DNA of 35,235 nt, taken from contig CACEMT010000011.1 in assembly GCA_902560685.1 (NCBI GenBank), forward strand, positions 1 to 35,235. The letters run 5' to 3'. The stretch comes from an uncultured Pelagibacteraceae bacterium (GTDB taxonomy: Bacteria; Pseudomonadota; Alphaproteobacteria; Pelagibacterales; Pelagibacteraceae). Position numbers and translations under genes: made by a program. Of the stretch, positions 1 to 7,603 are shown one piece after another. The notes beneath the pieces were generated by a model. It did no database searches and was not told the origin of the DNA. It saw nothing but the letters and a program-made list of their open reading frames with translations. Position 1 is the stretch's first letter. Each line of letters starts with the position of its first letter.

Positions 1-259
1 CAACAAATCCAATACTGTTGTTACCATCTATATGAGTTATAGATTGAGAAATTTTTTTTATTTTAATTTTAGGCTTAGAATTGATTACTTTTTTCTTAAT
101 TCTGTCACAATACATTTTTAATCTAGAGAGACCATGGGAAGGAGCACCAACTAACTCAGCATTTATTAATGCTTTTGCACAAATTTTAGCATGATTTATA
201 GTTAAACCATATTTGCAAAAAATACTTTTAATTAGATTTTCTAATTTTTTATTATTCAT
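1..259 (-). CDS. LDH2-family malate/L-lactate/ureidoglycolate-type dehydrogenase, N-terminal part (truncated by window edge)
   Basis: Reverse-strand reading frame open from an ATG at 257-259 to the left edge, so only about the first 86 residues are visible. The translation contains GAPSHGLSRL, the hallmark N-terminal motif of the LDH2/MDG-type NAD(P)-dependent 2-hydroxyacid dehydrogenases, in which the His is catalytic. An N-terminal helical stretch (KKLENLIKSIFCKYGL) precedes it, as in the family. Substrate cannot be told from this fragment: malate, lactate, ureidoglycolate, sulfolactate and delta1-piperideine-2-carboxylate enzymes all share the fold. It diverges from the glycosyltransferase gene at 310 across 50 bp of AT-rich DNA. 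Family call is good; specific function unknown. Confidence 0.75.
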   Translation of the reverse strand, partial: MNNKKLENLIKSIFCKYGLTINHAKICAKALINAELVGAPSHGLSRLKMYCDRIKKKVINSKPKIKIKKISQSITHIDGNNSIGFV

Positions 260-309
260 AAGCTTATGTTATACTTAACAAAGACGTTATATTAAACAAT
301 TATTCATTT

Positions 310-1167
310 ATGAAAATTATAGACAGCACAACTTATTTTGAAGAAGACATGATGATTGACCTTAGGTTAAATATTTTAAATGATTATGTGGACCATTTTA
401 TTATCTCTGAAGCTAGATTTTCTCACAGTGGAGCAAAAAAAGAAATTAAATTCGATATAAACAAATTTCCAAAATTTAAAGATAAAATCACTCATTTAAT
501 AGTAGATAATGATCCTACAGATAACAATAGTGAACTAAATGATAGATCTAAAAGTATTAAAAGAATTAGTTATCAAAGAGATCATATCTCAAGCATACTA
601 AATAAATTTTCTGGAGATGACTATATAATCCACAGTGATAATGACGAAATTCCAAATTTAGAAGAATTTGATTTTAAAATAAATAAAAACAAAATTATAA
701 TTTTTCAACAAATTTTATTTTATTATAAATTTAACCTAGGACTTCCAAATATTAAATGGTTTGGCTCTAAAGCTTGTAAAATAAAAGATTTATTATCTAT
801 TTCAAATTTAAGAGAGGTAAAAAATAAAAAATATAACTTTTTTAGAATAGATACTCTTTTTTCAGATCAAAAACATATTAACTTAAAAATTATTAAAAAT
901 GGAGGATGGCATTTTTCAAATTTTAAAACTATTGAAGAGTTAGAAAGAAAATTATTAAATGATGAAAATCATTCAGAATTTAAAAAAAATATAAATTCTA
1001 AAGATGAGATAATTTATAATTATAATAATAAATTAATTAACTATAACCACAATGCTGATAAAAAGTCAGAAAATAGATTTACAAAAACTAAATTAGAAAA
1101 TCTGGATAATAAAATGTTACCTAAATATGTAATTGAAAATCAAAAAAAATATTCAGATTGGTTTTAA
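310..1167 (+). CDS. GT17-like glycosyltransferase
   Basis: A 285-residue soluble protein with no signal peptide or membrane segment. It begins with IIDSTTYFEEDMMIDLRL and carries SEARFSHSG (33-41), SYQRDHI (87-93) and HSDNDEIP (108-115), an arrangement recalled for glycosyltransferase family 17 (named for eukaryotic beta-1,4-mannosyl-glycoprotein GlcNAc-transferase III). The acidic D110-N-D112-E113 cluster is the likely nucleotide-sugar/metal site. Bacterial members generally sit among envelope-polysaccharide genes; donor and acceptor here are unknown. It ends in a 4-bp interlocked stop with tauC on the other strand. Coding is extremely Lys/Asn/Ile-rich, more so than the neighbouring transporter genes, as is typical of glycan genes in such genomes. 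GT17-type fold is likely; a role in surface glycan assembly is inference. Confidence 0.7.
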   Translation: MKIIDSTTYFEEDMMIDLRLNILNDYVDHFIISEARFSHSGAKKEIKFDINKFPKFKDKITHLIVDNDPTDNNSELNDRSKSIKRISYQRDHISSILNKFSGDDYIIHSDNDEIPNLEEFDFKINKNKIIIFQQILFYYKFNLGLPNIKWFGSKACKIKDLLSISNLREVKNKKYNFFRIDTLFSDQKHINLKIIKNGGWHFSNFKTIEELERKLLNDENHSEFKKNINSKDEIIYNYNNKLINYNHNADKKSENRFTKTKLENLDNKMLPKYVIENQKKYSDWF

Positions 1168-3059
1168 CCTTTTCCTCTCCAAGGTATTGTTTTATCTATA
1201 ATTTTTCTTATCGTTACATCAAATAAAAGGCCAAGCATTCCCATTACAAATATAGTTATCCATATAACTTCATATTGCATATATTTTCTTGCAACGTTTT
1301 CAACAAATCCAATACCTGATGTACCAGCTAAAAACTCTGCTGCAACCAATGTTCCCCAGCACATTCCAACAGCAACTCTTACACCTGTTAATATTTCAGG
1401 TAATGAATTAGGAAATATAACTTCCCTTAATATTTGCCATCTAGAAGCCCCCAATGAATGAGCAGCGTGAATTTTTGAAAGTTGAGTTCCTGATGCACCA
1501 GCTCTTGCTGATATAATCATAATAGAAAATGAAACCATAAATAGTAAAAATACTTTTCCAAGATTATCAATTCCAAAAACAGTAATTACCAATGGAGCCC
1601 AAGCAAGGGGAGGAACTGGTCTGTAAAGCTCAACTAATGGATCAAAAAATCCTTTAGCAAATCTATTTAGTCCCATAAATAAACCTAATGGAACACCAAA
1701 AATAATACCAAGTGTTAATCCTAAAAATACTCTTAAGAAAGAGTCCCATATATGTCCGGTTGGAACTGGTATTTTAAATGCATCAAACTCACCCGTTACA
1801 ACATCTAGAACTTTACTTTTAAAGTTAGGTTTTACCGTTCCATCTTCACTGTGGACTGGATATTTTCCTGGCATAACATCTGCGATCCAATCAGGTAATA
1901 TAAAACCAACTATTCGATTTACACCCATCATTTCATACCAAATCATTGGAATCATTTTAAATCCAACACTTGGTTTTAAAAGGTCTCCAAAAATTCTAAA
2001 TGTATCAGAAGGTTTTGGAAGCCATCTGCCTGGACCATCTTCAGCACATGTTGGGCCACTAGCCACTATAGTTCCAGCAGGGAACAGTAACATGTCAATG
2101 TAAATTAAATTCCCTTGTTCATTTTTTTGAACAACATCAAATTCTCTAATTGATTTTTCCATTTCATTTAAAGCATTAGGTGGGAAAACACTTTCATATT
2201 CAATTCTTTGTCCTAGTTTTTTAATTTCCTTGATGAAAGTCATTTCTAATTCCTGACTATCATCCAAACCATCTTTATATTCTTTAATTTCTTTTCTGAT
2301 TTCTTCTAATAGTTTTAGATATTGAGGGTTGTGATTTCTTAAAGCAAAAAACTCATCACTAATTTCATTTAATTCTTGTGCAGCACTATGAAATTTTAAA
2401 CCTCTTTTGCTTTCTGGAAGTGGAGGAACTTCCATCCCAGTTGCGCCCCACCCAAGTTGTTTTTTTAATTCTTCTATTCTTTTATTTTCTTCTTCTGCAC
2501 TTTTTATTGGAGGGTAGCTTACTTTTTGAAAGTCTTCTGTTAGCCATGATATTCTATTAGTTAATTCTTTAATTTTGTTTTTTGTTTCAAATTCTAAAAG
2601 ATTTTCATCAGTTAATAGAGGTATAGTTTTTTTAGTTTTGTTAAGCAATTTAACAAATAATTCTTTATCTTGCTCTTTTAAGCCAGGTGAATTTTGAATA
2701 ATTATTATTTTATTTTGTATATTTATATTTTCACGTTTAATAAGCGCAGTACTTTTATGCTGTCTTTCTTCAATAGGGAAAAGATATTTTAAAGATAGCA
2801 ATGATTCATTAACTTTTGCAACTTGGCAAAGCTCATTAGCAGATTTTGGATAGAATGCCTTTGCTATATCCCAGGAGTAATAAAGCCATGATAATAAAAG
2901 AAAACTAGACCCAACTATAACCCAATGCACACCACCTTTTGCTCTTTCAGGGTTTCCAAAAACAGCATCACTCTTTTCAGTTTTGACTAATCTTTGCCCA
3001 TAAAGAATTGATCCTATAACAGCAAAAATAACTAAAAAAGTAATTATTCCAGTAATCAT
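1164..3059 (-). CDS. tauC: Taurine-type ABC transporter permease with a large inserted periplasmic segment
   Basis: Inner-membrane permease of the taurine/sulfonate (TauC/SsuC) family, but 631 residues against about 275 for the usual protein. The C-terminal part from about residue 436 aligns by eye with TauC: a first core membrane region, FFDPLVELYRPVPPLAWAPL (471-490), the EAA-type loop AAHSLGASRWQILREVIFPN, and a closing IPWRG tail. Upstream are an extra membrane segment (2-20), a second one (about 45-64) and then an extra stretch at about 72-340 rich in charged heptad-like helices. A segment resembling the family's LPxP linker (GRWLPKPSDTF, 344-354) follows, then a further unusual loop (370-435). 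C78 and C338 flank the insert and could form a disulfide if it is periplasmic. Last gene of tauABC; starts one base after the tauB stop. Core family call is firm; insert function unknown. Confidence 0.88.
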   Translation of the reverse strand: MITGIITFLVIFAVIGSILYGQRLVKTEKSDAVFGNPERAKGGVHWVIVGSSFLLLSWLYYSWDIAKAFYPKSANELCQVAKVNESLLSLKYLFPIEERQHKSTALIKRENINIQNKIIIIQNSPGLKEQDKELFVKLLNKTKKTIPLLTDENLLEFETKNKIKELTNRISWLTEDFQKVSYPPIKSAEEENKRIEELKKQLGWGATGMEVPPLPESKRGLKFHSAAQELNEISDEFFALRNHNPQYLKLLEEIRKEIKEYKDGLDDSQELEMTFIKEIKKLGQRIEYESVFPPNALNEMEKSIREFDVVQKNEQGNLIYIDMLLFPAGTIVASGPTCAEDGPGRWLPKPSDTFRIFGDLLKPSVGFKMIPMIWYEMMGVNRIVGFILPDWIADVMPGKYPVHSEDGTVKPNFKSKVLDVVTGEFDAFKIPVPTGHIWDSFLRVFLGLTLGIIFGVPLGLFMGLNRFAKGFFDPLVELYRPVPPLAWAPLVITVFGIDNLGKVFLLFMVSFSIMIISARAGASGTQLSKIHAAHSLGASRWQILREVIFPNSLPEILTGVRVAVGMCWGTLVAAEFLAGTSGIGFVENVARKYMQYEVIWITIFVMGMLGLLFDVTIRKIIDKTIPWRGKG

Positions 3060-3060
3060 C

Positions 3061-3858
3061 TTAATTTTCTTTACCCATTATTTCTTCTTCCATATCCCAA
3101 ATCATTGATAAGATTTCTTCTCTTTTGGATACAAAATCTTTGTTATTTTTTATCTCTCGTAAGTCTTCATTTAACCCCATATTTGCAAAAGGAAGTTTAT
3201 ATTCTTTATGTATTCTTCCAGGTCTAGGAGCCATTACATAAACTCTTTCTCCCAACAACAATGCTTCCTCAACAGAGTGTGTAATTAAAATAATTGTTTT
3301 TCCAGTTTCTTTCCAAATTTTTAAAACAAGAGATTGCATTTTTTCTCTAGTTAATGCATCTAATGCACCCAATGGTTCATCCATCAATATTAGATCAGGA
3401 TCATTAATTAAGCATCTTGCAAGAGCTACTCTTTGCTGCATACCACCTGACAACTGGTAAGTTGGAGTATTTCCAAAACCTTTTAACCCAACTATATCAA
3501 GCCATTCTTCAACTTTTTTTGCAGTTTTAACTGGATCTTCTTTTTTCATTCGTAAACCAAAGTTTACGTTTTCTGCAACAGTTAACCATTCGAACAAAGC
3601 ACCTTGTTGAAAAACCATACCTCTTTCAACTCCTGGTCCATCTATTTCTTTATCACCAAGAGTAATATTTCCAGAAGTTGGACGAAGAAAACCAGCAGCA
3701 ATATTTAGTAGTGTTGTTTTCCCACAACCTGAGGGACCAAGTACAGTTAATAACTCACCTTTTTTTAAAGTAAAACTTATGTCTTTAAGCGCGTGAACAG
3801 TTTCTCCTTTTGGAGATTTAAAAATCATATTTACATTTAGAGAAACTAAATCGCTCAT
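3061..3858 (-). CDS. tauB: Taurine-type ABC transporter ATPase
   Basis: A 265-residue cytoplasmic ATPase that should power the TauC permease. All motifs are intact: Walker A GPSGCGKT (41-48), Q-loop Gln84 in MVFQQGALFEWLTV, signature LSGGMQQR (136-143), Walker B LILMDEP with D160/E161, D-loop ALD, and switch His194 in ITHSVEEA. The FQQGALFEWLTVAENVNFGL sequence and the length are typical of the nitrate/sulfonate/taurine importer ATPases (TauB/SsuB/NrtD). It lies between the tauA terminator and tauC, with tauC translated almost directly after it. Taurine rather than another sulfonate is inferred from the linked aminotransferase and alanine dehydrogenase genes. Confidence 0.9.
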   Translation of the reverse strand: MSDLVSLNVNMIFKSPKGETVHALKDISFTLKKGELLTVLGPSGCGKTTLLNIAAGFLRPTSGNITLGDKEIDGPGVERGMVFQQGALFEWLTVAENVNFGLRMKKEDPVKTAKKVEEWLDIVGLKGFGNTPTYQLSGGMQQRVALARCLINDPDLILMDEPLGALDALTREKMQSLVLKIWKETGKTIILITHSVEEALLLGERVYVMAPRPGRIHKEYKLPFANMGLNEDLREIKNNKDFVSKREEILSMIWDMEEEIMGKEN

Positions 3859-3892
3859 AATAAAAGAACTTTATATTAGAATTTTTATAAAA

Positions 3893-3929
3893 AAAATAGG
3901 CACCAATTTATTCAATTGGCGCCTATTTT
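3893..3929 (-). terminator. Rho-independent terminator/attenuator between tauA and tauB
   Basis: A 16-bp hairpin (3893-3908 with 3914-3929, 5-nt loop) lies 24 bp after the tauA stop. Read on the minus strand, the stem is fully paired if one G-U wobble is allowed, and it runs into a U-rich tail. On the plus strand the same position would be an A-C mismatch, so the element belongs to the leftward tau transcript. It probably terminates most transcripts after the binding-protein gene and lets a fraction through to tauBC. Confidence 0.85.
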
Positions 3930-3952
3930 AATATTCTATTCTTAACTCTTAA

Positions 3953-4930
3953 TTACGGAAGAAAACTAGTGTCTACTACCGCTGCGTAATCTTTAAGAGC
4001 TGGATTTTCTGACGTAGCAAACATGTTACCCATAACTTCTAGGTAAGTCATAAGTATACCACCTTTATTCATATACTTAGATTTCATTGTACCTGCATTA
4101 GGGAATTCAAAACCACCCATTTGCTTTTTAGTACCTGCAAGATCCATAGCCGCGTCTTTAGCGATTACGTTCATGTCAGCTTTTCCATCATTGTATCTAG
4201 CGTTTGCTTCGTGAGTTACTTCAACGAAAGTTCTAACCATTCCTGGGTTTTCTTTTAGGAATTTGTTAGTTACTGAAGTAATATCAATACCAGCAATACC
4301 AGCATCTTGAGCTTCTTTTACAGTTAGTAATGAAGCACCTTTTTCTTTAGCTGCTTTGATAGACTTACCACCAAACAAACATGCCATTGCAACGTCACCG
4401 TTAACAAATGCTGCAGATCCATCTTCAGGGTTCATATCAACAACTTTCATTTTAGAAATATCAGCTCCTACAACTCTCATTGTTTCTTTAAAAACATAGT
4501 CAGCCATAGTTCCTAAAGGAACAGCAACTTTCTGACCGTCTAATTTAGAAGAAGCATTTCCTTTATCGATACCTTTAGCAGCAACACAAGTAGTTCCGCC
4601 CATTCCGTATATAACTGCAATATCTACAAGCTTAATAGGTGCTTTAGCGTTAACAGCGTTTACGAAAGGTGTTAAACCTTGTGAGTAAGATATATCAATA
4701 TCTCCTGACAACATAGCTTCAGTCATCTCACCACCAGTTGCAAAGTTAGTCCATTTTACCGGCACACCTAAAGCCTTATCAAAAGTTTTTTTAACTTTTG
4801 CTTCTTGGTTTGGTGTTGCCCATTCTAAAAAGAATGCAACTCTAACTTCGTTTGCAGCAGCGTTAGCAACTGAAACAGATAAGTTAAGAGCAACAATAGT
4901 TCCTAGAATAAAACTAATTATTTTTCTCAT
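3953..4930 (-). CDS. tauA: Taurine-type ABC transporter periplasmic binding protein
   Basis: A 325-residue exported solute-binding protein. A signal peptide (1-24, hydrophobic core FILGTIVALNLSV, cleavage near ANA-A) is followed by VRVAFFLEWATPNQEAKVKKTF and a TauA/SsuA/NrtA-type domain: GGEMTEAMLSGDIDISY, a GTTCVAAKGI hinge region, VPLGTMADYVF and NGDVAMACLFGG. Start ATG is preceded by an excellent ribosome site (AGGAGAT on the minus strand). Its codon and base usage is less extreme than in flanking genes, as expected for a highly expressed binding protein. First gene of the leftward operon, separated from tauB by a strong hairpin terminator. Taurine is inferred from the linked aminotransferase; another sulfonate or an N-methylated taurine remains possible. 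Confidence 0.88.
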   Translation of the reverse strand: MRKIISFILGTIVALNLSVSVANAAANEVRVAFFLEWATPNQEAKVKKTFDKALGVPVKWTNFATGGEMTEAMLSGDIDISYSQGLTPFVNAVNAKAPIKLVDIAVIYGMGGTTCVAAKGIDKGNASSKLDGQKVAVPLGTMADYVFKETMRVVGADISKMKVVDMNPEDGSAAFVNGDVAMACLFGGKSIKAAKEKGASLLTVKEAQDAGIAGIDITSVTNKFLKENPGMVRTFVEVTHEANARYNDGKADMNVIAKDAAMDLAGTKKQMGGFEFPNAGTMKSKYMNKGGILMTYLEVMGNMFATSENPALKDYAAVVDTSFLP

Positions 4931-5130
4931 TTAATCTCCTGTTTTTTAAATTTAAAAACGTAATTAAAGTGGAAAATAAGAGACTTGTAAATGATAGTTT
5001 ATATAACCCCTATGCTAAACTAACCATATACAACTCTAAATTGCACTGTTTAAAATACGATTTTTATGGAGAGGTTTAAAAAATTAGTCTATGAAATCAG
5101 AAATTAGGTTTACAAAAAAATTATAAAATT
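4931..5130. promoter_or_regulatory. Divergent control region between tauA and the aminotransferase gene
   Basis: The largest gap in the window (200 bp), between two divergent units of the taurine module. It holds an interrupted dyad AGTTTA (4996-5001) / TAAACT (5016-5021), separated by 14 bp, that could be an operator. On the plus strand a weak promoter-like pair TTGCAC (about 5041) and TATGGA is spaced 18 bp. On the minus strand TATATA around 5000 could be a -10 element. No ribosome site precedes the aminotransferase ATG. No riboswitch fold was recognised. That this region controls both units is likely from its position; the individual sites are weak. Confidence 0.45.
4934..4940 (-). promoter_or_regulatory. 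Strong ribosome binding site of tauA
   Basis: Minus-strand AGGAGAT, three bases before the ATG of tauA. It stands out because most genes in this window have weak or no Shine-Dalgarno sequence, and fits high expression of a binding protein. Confidence 0.7.
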
Positions 5131-6477
5131 ATGAGCTCAGAAAACAAATTTAAAATGCCCAATTCTCTTAATGAGCATTGGATGCCGTTTACTTCAAACA
5201 AAGACTTTAAAGAAAATCCAAGATTAATAGTAGAGGCAAAAGGTGTATATTTAAAAAATCATCAAGGAAAAACTCAAATCGATGCGAGTTCTGGATTATT
5301 TTGTAATCCACTTGGTCACGGTAGAGAAGAAATTATTGAAGCAATTACTAAACAATTAAAGACTGTAGACTACGCTCAGCCGTTTCAACAAGGTTTTGGT
5401 GGTTCATTTGAACTTGCAACAAAAATATCAAAACACACACCAGGAAATTTAAATAGAATTTTTTACACAATTTGCGGATCAACAGCAGTTGAAACTGCAA
5501 TTAAAATTTCAGTAGCTTATCACAAAGCTAGAGGTGAAGGTCAAAGATTTAGATTTGTTGGAAGAGAAAGAGCATACCACGGAATGAATATTGGAGCTAC
5601 TTCAGTTGGAGGAATGGTTAACAATGTTAAAACTTTTGCAAGTGTTTTAATGCCTGGTGTAGTACACATGAGACATACTCATTTACCAGAACATAAGTTT
5701 ATATCTGGACAACCAGAAACTGGAGCAGAACTTGCAAATGATTTAGAAAGAATTTGTGCAAATTTTGGAGGAGAAAATATTGCAGCTTGTATTGTCGAAC
5801 CGGTAGCAGGCTCAACAGGAACACTAGTTCCACCAAAAGGATATTTGCAAAGATTAAGAGAAATTTGTGATAAACATGGAATATTATTAATTTTTGATGA
5901 AGTAATTACAGGCTGGGGAAGAATGGGTTCTCCATTTGGAGCTCAAGAATTTGGTGTTACACCAGATTTAATGACAATGGCAAAAGCTACAACTAATGGA
6001 ATTGTACCAATGGGAGTTGTTGCATGCAAAGAAGAAATTTATGATGCAATCATGGATAACGCACCAAAAGGAACAATTGAACTATTTCACGGTTATACTT
6101 ATTCAGGTATTCCAGTATCAGTAGCAGCAGCTCTTGCAGTTCAAGAAATTTTTGAAAAAGAAGATATATTTAATAGATCAAAAGAAATGGCACCTTACTT
6201 TCAAGAAGCAATATTTTCACTGAAAGATATTGATGTAGTTGAAAATATAAGAGGATATGGAATGATGGCAGGAATTGATATGAAAATGGATAAAAAACCT
6301 GGTGTAGCAGGTTTTACATGTTTTAAACATTGTTATGATGCTGGAGTAAATTTTAAAGCTACTGGTGATTGTTTAATAATAGCACCAATGTTTATTTCTG
6401 AAAAAAAACATATTGATGAAATAATTGAAAAACTTAGAACTGGAATAAATAATTACGCTAAATCTAAAAAAAATTAA
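5131..6477 (+). CDS. tpa: Class III omega-amino acid/taurine:pyruvate aminotransferase
   Basis: A 448-residue PLP enzyme that resembles omega-amino acid:pyruvate aminotransferases over its whole length: HWMPFTSNKDF near the N-terminus, GSTAVETAIK (116-125), RERAYHGMNIGATSVGG (145-161), VEPVAGSTG (222-230), FDEVITGWGR with D256, and the Schiff-base lysine K285 in MAKATTNGIVPMG. Placed next to tauABC and immediately before alanine dehydrogenase, it most likely moves the amino group of taurine to pyruvate, giving sulfoacetaldehyde and alanine. From sequence alone beta-alanine, hypotaurine or another omega-amino acid is equally possible. The next gene begins 6 bp after its stop, so the two are probably cotranscribed. 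Gene symbol is given on context. Confidence 0.82.
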   Translation: MSSENKFKMPNSLNEHWMPFTSNKDFKENPRLIVEAKGVYLKNHQGKTQIDASSGLFCNPLGHGREEIIEAITKQLKTVDYAQPFQQGFGGSFELATKISKHTPGNLNRIFYTICGSTAVETAIKISVAYHKARGEGQRFRFVGRERAYHGMNIGATSVGGMVNNVKTFASVLMPGVVHMRHTHLPEHKFISGQPETGAELANDLERICANFGGENIAACIVEPVAGSTGTLVPPKGYLQRLREICDKHGILLIFDEVITGWGRMGSPFGAQEFGVTPDLMTMAKATTNGIVPMGVVACKEEIYDAIMDNAPKGTIELFHGYTYSGIPVSVAAALAVQEIFEKEDIFNRSKEMAPYFQEAIFSLKDIDVVENIRGYGMMAGIDMKMDKKPGVAGFTCFKHCYDAGVNFKATGDCLIIAPMFISEKKHIDEIIEKLRTGINNYAKSKKN

Positions 6478-6483
6478 TTCTTT

Positions 6484-7599
6484 ATGAAAATTGGAGTTCC
6501 TAAAGAGATTAAACCTCAAGAAAATAGAATAGGACTCACCCCTGAAAGTGTTAAATCCTTAGTTTCAAATGGTCACGAAGTTTTAGTTGAAAATAATGGT
6601 GGGTTTGAAGCAGGATTTGATAACGATCAATATAAATCTGTTGGAGCTAAAATAATAGATAAAGCAGAAGATATATTTAATGATGCAGAAATAATTGTTA
6701 AAGTTAAAGAGCCTTTATCAAATGAAGTAAAAATGATTAGAGAAAATCAAATTATTTTTACTTATTTGCATTTAGCTGCTGCAAAAGAACTTACTCAAGG
6801 ATTAATTAACTCAAAATCAATTTGTATTGCTTATGAAACTGTTACAGATAATAATGGAAGATTGCCATTACTTGCTCCTATGAGTGCAGTAGCCGGAAGA
6901 ATGTCAGTACAAGCAGGAGCACATTGTTTAGAAAAAAATCAAAAAGGGAGAGGATTGTTATTGGGAGGAGCCCCAGGAGTTGAAGGTGGAACAGTAGTAA
7001 TTTTAGGTGGAGGAGTAGTTGGTGAAAATGCAGCAATAATTGCAACAGGCATGAAGGCAAAAGTACACATTGTAGATAAATCTGAAGTAAGATTAAAACA
7101 GTTAACAGAAATGTTTGGTGATAAAATAATTCCACAACAAAGTGACAAAATAGATTTAAAAAAATTAATTTCTGAAGCAGATCTTTTAGTCGGTGGAGTA
7201 TTAATTCCAGGAGCAGAAGCTCCAAAATTAGTAACCAAGGATATGTTGAAATTAATGAAACGAGGATCAGTAATTGTTGATGTTGCAATTGATCAAGGTG
7301 GATGTGTTGAAACAAGCAAACCTACAACACATGCTGAACCCACTTATATTGTAGATGATATTGTGCATTATTGTGTTGCTAATATGCCTGGTGGAGTTCC
7401 AAGAACTTCAACTATTGCACTAAATAAAGCAACTCTTCCTTTTTTAAATAAACTTGCTTCAAACGGTTATCAAAAAGCCTTAAAAGAAGACAAGAATTTT
7501 CTCGAAGGTTTAAATGTGCATAAGGGTCAGGTCACTTATAAAGCAGTTGCCGATGCTTTTGGTCACTCTTTTGTATCTTCTGCAGATGCTATAAAATAA
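6484..7599 (+). CDS. ald: Alanine dehydrogenase
   Basis: A 371-residue NAD-dependent L-alanine dehydrogenase that oxidises alanine to pyruvate and ammonium. It starts with the diagnostic MKIGVPKEIKPQENRIGLTP. Catalytic and substrate-binding residues are present: R15, K75, H96 (TYLHLAAA) and D271 (VDVAIDQGG); the Rossmann loop is VILGGGVVGENAA (173-185). Length equals that of characterised enzymes. Sitting between the aminotransferase and the FAD enzyme, 4-6 bp from each, it would regenerate the pyruvate consumed in transamination and release the nitrogen as ammonium, the usual partner of Tpa in taurine dissimilation. Not an unusual member. Confidence 0.95.
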   Translation: MKIGVPKEIKPQENRIGLTPESVKSLVSNGHEVLVENNGGFEAGFDNDQYKSVGAKIIDKAEDIFNDAEIIVKVKEPLSNEVKMIRENQIIFTYLHLAAAKELTQGLINSKSICIAYETVTDNNGRLPLLAPMSAVAGRMSVQAGAHCLEKNQKGRGLLLGGAPGVEGGTVVILGGGVVGENAAIIATGMKAKVHIVDKSEVRLKQLTEMFGDKIIPQQSDKIDLKKLISEADLLVGGVLIPGAEAPKLVTKDMLKLMKRGSVIVDVAIDQGGCVETSKPTTHAEPTYIVDDIVHYCVANMPGGVPRTSTIALNKATLPFLNKLASNGYQKALKEDKNFLEGLNVHKGQVTYKAVADAFGHSFVSSADAIK

Positions 7600-7603
7600 G
7601 AAA

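Noticed and set aside
4931..5130. Riboswitch (glycine or SAM type) in the divergent taurine region
   Set aside because: No conserved core or multi-stem fold could be recognised; only a short dyad and AT-rich promoter-like sequence.
6878..7315. Long reverse-strand open frames inside ald (also 6939-7238)
   Set aside because: They are antisense to a gene with all catalytic residues, have biased Leu/His-rich or Pro/Ser-rich composition and no start context: shadows of the A-rich codon pattern.
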